A program made the position numbers and the translations under genes. A DNA stretch of 5,132 nucleotides from Lachnoclostridium sp. UBA739 (GTDB lineage Bacteria > Bacillota_A > Clostridia > Lachnospirales > Lachnospiraceae): contig DBKX01000398.1 in NCBI GenBank assembly GCA_002297865.1, forward strand, positions 1 to 5,132, in the 5' to 3' direction. Under the pieces are notes generated by a model. The model ran no database searches. It saw only the letters and a list, made by a program, of their open reading frames with translations, and was not told where the DNA came from. Positions 1 to 5,132 of this stretch are shown piece by piece (position 1 is the first letter of the stretch; each line of letters begins with the position of its first letter).

Positions 1-478
1 AAACAATAGGCCGATCTTGTTCATTCACAGCTCTAATTACTGCATCTGTAAACTGCTCCCACCCCTTGCCTTGATGTGAACCGGCTTGATGTGCACGAAC
101 AGTTAAAACAGTGTTTAATAATAGAACCCCCTGTTCTGCCCATTCCTGTAAATATCCATTGTTCGGTATTTTACATCCAAGATCATCGTTTAGTTCCTTA
201 TAAATATTAACCAAGGATGGCGGAATTGCTACAGTAGGCTGTACTGAAAAACATAAACCGTGAGCCTGTTTTTCTCCGTGATATGGATCTTGTCCAAGAA
301 TAACTACTTTTACCTTTTCTAATGGTGTGAAGTGAAATGCATTGAAAATATCGTCTGCATTCGGGAACACAAGATGATGATTATATTCGTCCTTAACGAA
401 GTTATAAAGATCACGATAGTATTCCTTATGAAATTCTCCACTTATAGCGTCTAGCCAATCATTTGTAATAGCTCCCAT
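1..478 (-). CDS. ung: Uracil-DNA glycosylase, family 1 (partial, C-terminus outside window)
   Basis: Removes uracil from DNA by cleaving the N-glycosidic bond, the first step of base excision repair of deaminated cytosine or misincorporated dUMP; acts on DNA in the cytoplasm. The 159 visible codons carry the water-activating loop GQDPYHG at residues 62-68, with Asp64 as the catalytic base. Phe77 is in place to stack on uracil, and [11 protein letters not shown] (86-96) is the minor-groove reading segment. LLLNTVLTV (119-127) contains Asn122, the uracil-recognition asparagine, and is followed by [12 protein letters not shown] (134-145). Numbering matches the E. coli enzyme almost exactly. Members are usually about 220-230 residues, so roughly the last 65, including the catalytic His of the HPSPLS loop, lie beyond the window edge. 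The ATG at 478 has AGGAG at 489-493, 10 bases upstream. A terminator separates it from the upstream gene. No convincing promoter of its own was found in the short gap, so a weak one or read-through is possible. Confidence 0.97.
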   Translation of the reverse strand, partial: MGAITNDWLDAISGEFHKEYYRDLYNFVKDEYNHHLVFPNADDIFNAFHFTPLEKVKVVILGQDPYHGEKQAHGLCFSVQPTVAIPPSLVNIYKELNDDLGCKIPNNGYLQEWAEQGVLLLNTVLTVRAHQAGSHQGKGWEQFTDAVIRAVNEQDRPIV

Positions 479-488
479 TGTTGTTATG

Positions 489-493
489 CTCCT
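489..493 (-). promoter_or_regulatory. Ribosome binding site of ung
   Basis: The minus strand reads TTAGGAG here, and AGGAG lies 10 bases before the ATG at 478. This supports the ung start, which also gives residue numbering that agrees with the known enzyme family. Confidence 0.75.
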
Positions 494-520
494 AACATTA
501 AAAATACATGGTTAAATGAG

Positions 521-545
521 AAAAAACTCGTAAAACGAGTTTCTT
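521..545 (-). terminator. Intrinsic terminator after the zinc-ribbon gene
   Basis: The minus strand forms AAACTCG-TTTTA-CGAGTTT, a perfect 7-bp stem (arms 536-542 and 524-530) extendable by one A-T pair. The last arm runs into TTTTTT followed by CTC. It begins 13 bases after the stop codon of the zinc-ribbon gene (556), and so separates that gene from ung. The stem is short with only three G-C pairs, so termination may be leaky and could feed ung. Confidence 0.7.
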
Positions 546-555
546 CCCAATTTAG

Positions 556-2043
556 TTAGCTTGCTTTCGCAAGTTTCACTATTTCTTTACTATACTTATC
601 CTGAGAATCCATGCTCATTAAATATTGTACCTCATTTTCCTTTAGATTGAAAGAATCTTTTAAGGAGCGTACAATATTTGATTTTACATAATTCAAATCA
701 TCCGTTATATTAAGTTCAGAAGCTTCTTCTTTACATTTATCATAACGTTTTAATCCTTTTATTAAAGAATCAAGGGATTGAGGATACATTTCCATATTAT
801 AGTAATTGTTATATGATTCGTATTCTTTGTTTACTCTCATAACAGTAATTATTTTTTCATAAGTTTCTTCATCTTTTGCTTTTATCTTTGCACCAGCAAT
901 CTGCTGATACGCTTTCGTATATTGTTTGTTATTAAAATAACTTTTTGCACTACTTACATCGTTTGAGTATGTAAAAGTGTTTGTTCCAACTAATACAAAT
1001 ATGGCAAAACATGCTGCAATCACCAATATAATGGAGGCTCCTGCCTTATTGATACGTCCTGTATCAACCGGAATTTTTGCTTCCTCTTCTGCCCTTAATC
1101 TTTGTTTCTCTGCTTTCTTTTTCGCTTTTAAATCCTGTACAACTTTTTTCTTAGCGTCTCTTACTTCTTTCTTTTCCGCCTTCTTTGCAGCTTTGGCGTT
1201 TTTCTTTTCTTCCTTTTCCTCTTTCTTCTTCTGCTCTAATTCTTCTTCTGTCGGAGCATCGGGATCAGGCTCAGGTCCAGGAACATTGGCAAACAATTTC
1301 TTAAAAAGATTTTGCTCTGTGTTCTCTGCTTTTTCTTTTTGCTTCTTTTGTTTTTTTTGTTTACTTTCCTTGAGTTGCTGCTTTTCGTCCTCTGGCATCA
1401 GATCCATAATATGTTTTTCCATCTCATCCATTGCTGGATCATTTAGAACACCTAATGCATCGGAAAGAATATCACCCATATCGCTGTTCTTACTCATGTT
1501 GCTGTCAATCAAATCCTCATCCAAAGCTACAATGTCCTTTTCTAAAATACTATTCTCGCTGTTTAACGTATCTTCCTGTAAATTGGACTTATCTTCTGAT
1601 ATATCATGATTCATTTTCTCTTCTGCTGTAGAAGTTTCGAAAAGGCTGGATATATCATCATCTGTGATCCCTGGTAACTCATCTTCAGAAGAAGGTGCAT
1701 CTATTAAACTTAAGATATCTTCATCGGAAATACCTTGGTTTTCTTCCTTCGAAGAAGGTGTATCCATCAGATTAAAAATATCTTCACCCGTTAACTCATG
1801 TTGCCCCTCTTCCGTTGAATTAAGAAAGCTCATTATGTCTTCATCAATATTTAAATCACCAGAAAAGCCATCTTCATTACTTTCAGGATCATCTGATGGG
1901 CGTAAACCGTCTATATCTTGAAACATATCATCATGGTTTTCAGATTCCTCACTCAAACCAAGATCATGAAGTAAAAGACATGACTCGCAATATTCCTCAC
2001 CATCAAGTGCTGGTGCACCACAATCTTTACATTGTCCCATCAT
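556..2043 (-). CDS. Zinc-ribbon, acidic-repeat, single-pass membrane protein with TPR-like C-terminal domain; function unknown
   Basis: I cannot assign a function. The 495-residue product is built in blocks. A zinc ribbon has Cys5, Cys8, Cys19 and Cys22 (CxxC-x10-CxxC). A very acidic region (about 31-220) holds four repeats of about 21 residues (65-146) with cores EDIMSFL, EDIFNLM, EDILSLI and DDISSLF. Next come a Lys/Glu/Gln-rich, probably helical segment (219-323) broken by a Pro-Asp-rich linker (255-264), and one membrane helix (about 335-353). Residues 360-495 include two TPR-like helical pairs (about 362-384 and 410-432). The absence of a signal peptide and the Lys-rich flank before the helix predict a cytoplasmic N-terminal two thirds and an exported C-terminal domain. 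AGGGAGG (2047-2053) lies only 3 bases before the first ATG but 6 before a second ATG at 2040, which is the more likely start and costs one residue. It follows cheV by 117 bases without a visible terminator and has its own promoter. Its repeats resemble CheY-binding FliM peptides, hinting at a chemotaxis link by inference only. Confidence 0.9.
   Translation of the reverse strand: MMGQCKDCGAPALDGEEYCESCLLLHDLGLSEESENHDDMFQDIDGLRPSDDPESNEDGFSGDLNIDEDIMSFLNSTEEGQHELTGEDIFNLMDTPSSKEENQGISDEDILSLIDAPSSEDELPGITDDDISSLFETSTAEEKMNHDISEDKSNLQEDTLNSENSILEKDIVALDEDLIDSNMSKNSDMGDILSDALGVLNDPAMDEMEKHIMDLMPEDEKQQLKESKQKKQKKQKEKAENTEQNLFKKLFANVPGPEPDPDAPTEEELEQKKKEEKEEKKNAKAAKKAEKKEVRDAKKKVVQDLKAKKKAEKQRLRAEEEAKIPVDTGRINKAGASIILVIAACFAIFVLVGTNTFTYSNDVSSAKSYFNNKQYTKAYQQIAGAKIKAKDEETYEKIITVMRVNKEYESYNNYYNMEMYPQSLDSLIKGLKRYDKCKEEASELNITDDLNYVKSNIVRSLKDSFNLKENEVQYLMSMDSQDKYSKEIVKLAKAS
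1606..1851 (-). repeat. In-gene tandem repeat, four units, three of exactly 63 bp
   Basis: The acidic region of the zinc-ribbon protein contains units at 1795-1851 (57 bp), 1732-1794, 1669-1731 and 1606-1668 (63 bp each). Each encodes a variant of x-S/T-D-E-D-I-x-x-L-I-D followed by a Ser/Glu-rich spacer. The second and third units are clearly related at DNA level: both contain the plus-strand string GAAGAAGGTG and an AAATATCTTC/AGATATCTTC core. The constant length and the residual DNA identity indicate duplication of a 21-codon block rather than convergence of acidic sequence. Confidence 0.75.
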
Positions 2044-2093
2044 AATCCTCCCTTCTAATACATTTTACATTCATTTTTATTAGTGATAAATCC

Positions 2094-2127
2094 TTATCAT
2101 AAATAAAATTTTATCATAAATAAAATT
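2094..2127. repeat. Perfect tandem 17-bp direct repeat in the cheV/zinc-ribbon gap
   Basis: The plus strand has TTATCATAAATAAAATT at 2094-2110, repeated exactly and without spacer at 2111-2127. On the minus strand each copy supplies an extended -10-like TATGATAA, so the duplication has copied part of the promoter of the downstream gene. Confidence 0.9.
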
Positions 2128-2136
2128 ATTTCTCAA
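2108..2136 (-). promoter_or_regulatory. Sigma-A-type promoter of the zinc-ribbon gene
   Basis: The minus strand has TTGAGA at 2131-2136, a 17-base spacer, then TAAAAT at 2108-2113, preceded by TGA to give an extended -10 (TGnTAAAAT). Transcription would begin near 2101, leaving a leader of about 58 bases. The -10 lies across the junction of the two 17-bp repeat copies. No terminator lies between cheV and this promoter, so the gene may also be read from the cheV promoters. Confidence 0.6.
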
Positions 2137-2160
2137 TAATACCATATTCCTAGGGAAAGC

Positions 2161-3066
2161 TTACTTTCCATCTAATATACCATCAATTGTTTCTACTAAT
2201 TCACCAATTTCAGGTTTCGATAATTGTGCATCTGCACCAAGTGCTTCTCCTTTTCTGCGCATTTCATCAGAAATAAGAGATGAGAAAATAACAACTGGAA
2301 TTTCTTTTAAAACTGGATCATCTTTAACTAGTTTTGTTAATCTATGGCCATCCATCTGTGGCATCTCAATATCGGTAATAATACAAGCAACCTTAGATAA
2401 TACATCGCCCTTTGCTTTGAATGCTTGAAGTTTGTCCCAAGCTTCTTTACCATTATCAGTTGCAAGTATATTGCTGTAACCTGCCTTGTGAAGGCATTCT
2501 GTAATAAGGGTACTAAGCAAATGAGAATCTTCACTTATTAAGATAGGCAATTCATTCCTTTGGCGATTGAGTAGATGATCAATATCTGAGACTTTTAATC
2601 CTGTTTCAGGACTAATATTTGTGACAATTTTTTCAAAATCAAGAATAATAATAAGGTTCTGGTCTAACTTGATAATTCCCGTTGCTAAACCGTTACCTTT
2701 ACTATTGATAGTGCTATCAGGTTTTACAATAGCCTCCCAGGAAACCCTATGAATACCAACAACACTGTGTACATGAAAAGCAACATTAATTTTATTAAAG
2801 TTAGTAAGTATATACATGTCCTGCGCTGTATTCTGTGATTTCTGCATTTTTAAGCATTCTGCCAGATCAACTATTGAGATGATTTCTTCACGAGGCATAA
2901 AAATTCCTTCAATAGCCGGATGGGCATTAGGAACAGGCGTTGGTTTTTTATATGGAAGTATTTCTTTTACTTTCGCAACATTTATTCCATAATGGTTCGT
3001 GCCGACTGTGAATTCCAAAATTTCAAGTTCGTTTGTTCCACTTTCTAATAAAATTTCTGAAGACAT
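2161..3066 (-). CDS. cheV: CheV chemotaxis coupling protein (CheW domain fused to receiver)
   Basis: CheV couples chemoreceptors to the CheA kinase at receptor arrays and is phosphorylated by CheA for adaptation. The 301-residue product has a CheW-like domain (about 13-150, starting at the LEILEFTVG strand) and a linker (about 151-172). A CheY-like receiver follows from about 173 to the end. Receiver residues are intact: acidic pair Glu179-Asp180, phosphoacceptor Asp232 in TDIEMPQMDG, Ser262 at the Thr/Ser switch position, and Lys284 in LSKPE. Length agrees with B. subtilis CheV (about 300). The frame is open to a GTG at 3087, but the ATG at 3066 has GGAGG (3074-3078) exactly 7 bases upstream, while the GTG has no site. 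ATG 3066 is therefore chosen. Two tandem sigma-A-type promoters precede it, and no sigma-D-like flagellar promoter was recognised. No other chemotaxis or flagellar genes are in the window, so it is either a stand-alone cheV or is transcribed with the zinc-ribbon gene downstream. Confidence 0.96.
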   Translation of the reverse strand: MSSEILLESGTNELEILEFTVGTNHYGINVAKVKEILPYKKPTPVPNAHPAIEGIFMPREEIISIVDLAECLKMQKSQNTAQDMYILTNFNKINVAFHVHSVVGIHRVSWEAIVKPDSTINSKGNGLATGIIKLDQNLIIILDFEKIVTNISPETGLKVSDIDHLLNRQRNELPILISEDSHLLSTLITECLHKAGYSNILATDNGKEAWDKLQAFKAKGDVLSKVACIITDIEMPQMDGHRLTKLVKDDPVLKEIPVVIFSSLISDEMRRKGEALGADAQLSKPEIGELVETIDGILDGK

Positions 3067-3073
3067 TCGAATT

Positions 3074-3078
3074 CCTCC
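3074..3078 (-). promoter_or_regulatory. Ribosome binding site deciding the cheV start
   Basis: The minus strand reads GGAGGAATTCGAATG, with GGAGG 7 bases before the ATG at 3066. The upstream in-frame GTG (3087) would put this site inside the coding region and is preceded only by an A/T-rich stretch, so the ATG is preferred. Confidence 0.85.
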
Positions 3079-3112
3079 ATTTATCACTATATTTTTTTCA
3101 ATTTCTATCTAT

Positions 3113-3141
3113 ATTATAGTATAAAACCTTCGTCTTTACAA
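3113..3141 (-). promoter_or_regulatory. cheV proximal promoter, sigma-A type
   Basis: The minus strand has TTGTAA at 3136-3141, a 17-base spacer, and a consensus TATAAT at 3113-3118. Predicted start is near 3106, about 40 bases before the cheV ATG. It is the best-matched promoter in the window by its -10 element. Confidence 0.7.
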
Positions 3142-3177
3142 TTTATTTCTAAACTATAACAATATAGAATTAAAACA

Positions 3178-3206
3178 AATATAGCAGAAAATATGGTTTA
3201 ATTCAA
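3178..3206 (-). promoter_or_regulatory. cheV distal promoter, sigma-A type with extended -10
   Basis: The minus strand has TTGAAT at 3201-3206, a 17-base spacer, and TATATT at 3178-3183 preceded by TGC (extended -10). Predicted start is near 3171, about 105 bases before the cheV ATG. It sits exactly 65 bases upstream of the proximal promoter, measured between -10 boxes. The region is AT-rich, so a chance match is possible. Confidence 0.5.
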
Positions 3207-3274
3207 TAATTTTTTCCATTTCTGTTTAGGTTTATTTTACCAGGTAACGATTCTTAGTTTACTTACGGTAATGC

Positions 3275-3314
3275 TTAAAAGAGCCTGGCATCATCTGTTG
3301 CAAGGCTCTTTTAA
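3275..3314 (-). terminator. Intrinsic terminator after the transporter gene
   Basis: Arms 3303-3314 and 3275-3286 form a perfect 12-bp stem (TTAAAAGAGCCT with AGGCTCTTTTAA). Three more pairs are possible inside after one A-G mismatch. The loop is TCATCTGT or its complement. The U-tract is provided by the TTTTAA of the second arm. It begins 14 bases after the transporter stop codon. The stem is symmetrical in flanking A and T runs and could work in both directions, although no plus-strand gene ends here. Confidence 0.85.
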
Positions 3315-3328
3315 TATACATTAAATTA

Positions 3329-4873
3329 TTATTTCCATTCCTGATCTTCTTCAATCATGCCATTCTTTTTCTTATTATGAATTACTATTTTGGCAATAAG
3401 ACCACTTATAAACACGAATACAGTTACTGCCCATCCTCCGACAATATTGGACCATAATGGATATCCATCTGCTGCACCGTAAACTCCACCACCTTTAAAC
3501 AAGGTTCTAAAATTTAAGATACAAAATACAGATAACACAATTGGTGCTAAGAACTTAATAGAACCTTCAAACCACCAGATAGGCATCTTATAAGATGTTG
3601 CATTACGATTTATTTCATGCCATACTTTATCTGTGTTAAAGAACCATCCTACTACAACACATTCCATAACGCCAATAATAATCATATTATATTGATTGGT
3701 CCAATGATCGACAATGTCAAGCCAAGCTAGGCCGGATTCCGTAATAAATACAATTGAAATCAAAGCTGCCACTACACAGATAACCTTGGTAGTCTTTCTT
3801 GGATTAATCTTAAATCTGGCAGAAATGGATCTAGAAACCCCTTCGATGATGGAAAATGCAGAATCCACTGCTAAAGATGACAAACACAAATAGAAAACCA
3901 TACCAAATGCTGCATTGAACCAGCCTTTGTTTGTCAAGTTAGCCATTGCCTGTGGAAAAATCTTAAAAGCGGTGATAATTCCAGAATCAGACATATCATT
4001 AGTTGTCATACCAACACCATACATAGTTGTAAACATAACGATACCAGACAAAATACTGACTCCTAAATCTGCTACTGCAATAATTGTTGCATCTTTTGCA
4101 AGATTTGTATCCTCACTTACATAGGAGCCATACGCAATCATAATTGCCATCATAATGGATAAACTATAAAACACCTGTCCAATTGCGTCAACGATTAAGC
4201 TTGCAACTAACCCCTGATCTACAACCGACTTAAAGTCAGGAATAAACAGTTTTTTAAGACCTTCTGTTCCACCTGGCATTGAAATACCCTTGACTGCCAT
4301 AATACATAAGAAAATCAATGGTAACGTAAGCCCTGTATACTTAACAACCTTACCTACACTGACGGTTCCCTTACGAATACACATATAAATAAGTACCCAT
4401 GCTACCAATAAAGCGATAAACATAGCTAACGGAATATGTACACCCTGAATTGTCCCACTTGTCTGTGTCATCTCAAAAAAAACTTTACTAGCTTTCTCTG
4501 GCTCCCCAACCATTCCTGCAAAACGGGTACTGAATACTATCATAGCTAATACCCAAGCGAATACAACCGCATAATAAACAGCAATAGCAAATGCATTGGT
4601 TGTTGCAGCCCATCCAACAAATTCGGTCTTCTTATTCATAGCACGAAACGCACCAACTGCACCTTGCTTGGTCTTTCGTCCTATTGCAATCTCCATAGAC
4701 AGCATTGGTATTCCCAACAGCAACATCGCTATTGCGTATACTAGTAAAAATGCACCTCCACCATACTCTGCAGCTAATCCAGGAAATCTCCATGCATTCC
4801 CTAATCCTACGGCCGAACCTATAGATGCTAGTATAAACGTTACTCTAGATGACCATTGTTCTTTTTCTTCCAT
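3329..4873 (-). CDS. Neurotransmitter:sodium symporter (SNF/NSS) family transporter, probably amino acid uptake
   Basis: Sodium-driven transporter of the LeuT/NSS fold in the cytoplasmic membrane; bacterial relatives take up amino acids such as Leu, Tyr or Trp. The exact substrate cannot be read here. The 514 residues give about 12 helices (TM1 11-33, TM2 40-60, TM3 86-114, TM6 221-247, TM8 318-346, TM12 477-498). Family marks are the unwound TM1 GSAVGLGNAWRFP (19-31), the TM2 MEIAIGR (60-66; Glu61 equals LeuT Glu62), the Tyr pair 100-101 in TM3, and GQVFYSLS (232-239) in TM6. Arg29 and Asp389 would form the outer gate. TM8 has LAVDS (334-338), like the sodium-2 site of animal carriers, where LeuT has AGLTS. 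TM7 has Asp269 at the LeuT Asn286 position and Ser273 at the chloride-replacing Glu290 position. Lys4 stands where LeuT has Arg5. GAGGG (4882-4886) lies 8 bases before the ATG. The gene is a single unit with its own promoter and terminator. Confidence 0.95.
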   Translation of the reverse strand: MEEKEQWSSRVTFILASIGSAVGLGNAWRFPGLAAEYGGGAFLLVYAIAMLLLGIPMLSMEIAIGRKTKQGAVGAFRAMNKKTEFVGWAATTNAFAIAVYYAVVFAWVLAMIVFSTRFAGMVGEPEKASKVFFEMTQTSGTIQGVHIPLAMFIALLVAWVLIYMCIRKGTVSVGKVVKYTGLTLPLIFLCIMAVKGISMPGGTEGLKKLFIPDFKSVVDQGLVASLIVDAIGQVFYSLSIMMAIMIAYGSYVSEDTNLAKDATIIAVADLGVSILSGIVMFTTMYGVGMTTNDMSDSGIITAFKIFPQAMANLTNKGWFNAAFGMVFYLCLSSLAVDSAFSIIEGVSRSISARFKINPRKTTKVICVVAALISIVFITESGLAWLDIVDHWTNQYNMIIIGVMECVVVGWFFNTDKVWHEINRNATSYKMPIWWFEGSIKFLAPIVLSVFCILNFRTLFKGGGVYGAADGYPLWSNIVGGWAVTVFVFISGLIAKIVIHNKKKNGMIEEDQEWK

Positions 4874-4906
4874 AATTGCATCCCTCTCTCGTAATAAGTT
4901 TTTAAA

Positions 4907-4912
4907 ATTATA
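4907..4912 (-). promoter_or_regulatory. Probable -10 box of the transporter promoter
   Basis: The minus strand has a consensus TATAAT 33 bases before the transporter ATG. At the usual 17-base spacing the -35 position (4930-4935) reads TAGATT, a poor match that falls inside the inverted repeat at 4922-4937. This suggests a regulated promoter or one relying on its -10. Confidence 0.5.
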
Positions 4913-4921
4913 CTAAATTAT

Positions 4922-4937
4922 TGTAGAAAAATCTACA
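4922..4937. promoter_or_regulatory. Perfect inverted repeat TGTAGA-N4-TCTACA, candidate operator
   Basis: Plus strand 4922-4927 TGTAGA and 4932-4937 TCTACA are perfect inverted arms separated by AAAA. The centre is 20 bases upstream of the TATAAT at 4907-4912, covering the expected -35. That is a typical place for a repressor or activator dimer controlling the transporter. The regulator is unknown. A second weaker inverted repeat, TTATG-N6-CATAA, lies at 4960-4975. Confidence 0.45.
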
Positions 4938-5042
4938 TAAATATTAAATTTTTATAAAATTATGAAAATCCATAACTGATTTTACTGACACATTCCTGTA
5001 ACATTTCTAATATGCTATACTTTCTTTCATAATAGTATTTTG

Positions 5043-5075
5043 AAAAAAACACCGACATTAATATGCCGATGTTTT
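5043..5075 (-). terminator. Intrinsic terminator after the tRNA-Val gene
   Basis: On the minus strand AACATCGGCAT (5063-5073) pairs with ATGTCGGTGTT (5048-5058) as an 11-bp stem with two G-U pairs and a four-base loop. It is followed by an uninterrupted T-run (5043-5049). It lies about 19 bases after the tRNA 3' end and closes the tRNA transcription unit, isolating it from the transporter. Confidence 0.85.
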
Positions 5076-5093
5076 CATACAAACCATTTATAA

Positions 5094-5132
5094 TGGGACC
5101 TACAGGACTTGAACCTGTGACCCTCTGCTTGT
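5094..5132 (-). tRNA. tRNA-Val (partial; 5' half outside window; anticodon NAC, probably TAC)
   Basis: The last 39 bases of a tRNA are visible on the minus strand. In order they are ACAA (positions 35-38), the 3' anticodon stem GCAGA, the variable loop GGGTC, the T arm ACAGG-TTCAAGT-CCTGT with a perfect 5-bp stem and canonical TTCAAGT loop, the 3' acceptor strand AGGTCCC, and discriminator A at 5094. The second and third anticodon bases are A and C, so the codons are GUN (valine). The wobble base lies just past the window edge; TAC is the commonest choice in Firmicutes. CCA is not encoded, since the DNA continues TTATAAATGG, so the end must be added by nucleotidyltransferase. Confidence 0.88.

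Noticed and set aside
977..1609. Plus-strand open frame of 210 codons, rich in Phe, Ser and Cys
   Set aside because: It is the complement of the Lys/Glu-rich part of the zinc-ribbon gene (AAG/GAA codons read as CTT/TTC). It has no ribosome binding site and no family features.
1664..1921. Plus-strand open frame of 85 codons across the acidic repeats
   Set aside because: It is the antisense shadow of the repeat region; its internal repetition simply mirrors that of the real gene.
2147..2157. Short dyad TTCC-TAG-GGAA just after the cheV stop, considered as a terminator
   Set aside because: The stem is only four pairs with no following U-tract, so it is unlikely to stop transcription.
3067..3087. 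Longer cheV form starting at GTG 3087
   Set aside because: The GTG has no ribosome binding site, and the strong GGAGG lies within the added segment, correctly placed for the ATG at 3066.
4874..4906. Transporter leader considered for a T-box or other riboswitch
   Set aside because: From the likely -10 box the leader is at most about 30 bases, too short for a T-box or known amino acid riboswitch, and no terminator/antiterminator pair is present.
4596..4916. Plus-strand open frame of 106 codons opposite the transporter start
   Set aside because: It is antisense to well-conserved TM1-TM3 coding sequence, has no recognisable domain, and no ribosome binding site was evident.
4993..5021. Plus-strand extended -10 (TGCTATACT at 5013-5021) considered as a promoter
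   Set aside because: There is no fitting -35 and no plus-strand gene; the transcript would run directly into the tRNA terminator hairpin and antisense to the tRNA. Such matches are expected by chance in AT-rich DNA.

Overview
The window is AT-rich DNA in which every supported gene lies on the minus strand. It reads, from right to left, tRNA-Val, a sodium-coupled transporter, a CheV chemotaxis protein, an unusual zinc-ribbon membrane protein, and the start of uracil-DNA glycosylase. The strong AGGAGG-type ribosome binding sites, the A+T bias, a CheV of the CheW-receiver type and a tRNA-Val without an encoded CCA all fit a low-GC Firmicute. The zinc-ribbon/lysine-rich/membrane protein suggests the class Clostridia, probably Lachnospiraceae. 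That placement is inference from gene content, not from a database match.

Right end (4874-5132): the 3' half of a tRNA-Val gene is cut by the window edge and is followed by a clear intrinsic terminator at 5043-5075. Between it and the transporter lies an AT-rich control region with a TATAAT box and a perfect 16-bp inverted repeat (4922-4937) where the -35 element should be. The transporter (3329-4873) is a complete 12-helix neurotransmitter:sodium symporter family protein, ending in a strong hairpin terminator at 3275-3314.

Centre (2044-3274): cheV (2161-3066) has two well-formed sigma-A-type promoters in tandem. Its start is best placed at an internal ATG behind GGAGG rather than at the upstream GTG. 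No terminator is visible after cheV. The next gene has its own promoter inside the 117-base gap, embedded in a perfect tandem 17-bp repeat, so the zinc-ribbon gene can probably be read both with cheV and alone.

Left (1-2043): the zinc-ribbon gene (556-2043) encodes a CxxC-x10-CxxC finger, four acidic repeats of about 21 residues, a long lysine/glutamate-rich stretch, one membrane helix and a TPR-like outer domain. It ends in a small terminator at 521-545. Beyond this, ung is present only as its first 159 codons.

The most interesting point is that the acidic repeats resemble the N-terminal CheY-binding peptide of FliM/FliY, while the neighbouring gene encodes a CheY-like receiver fused to a CheW domain. 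This suggests, without proving it, that the zinc-ribbon protein and CheV work together at the membrane. The other genes look like ordinary chromosomal housekeeping or transport genes, and no mobile elements, CRISPR arrays or phage genes were seen.
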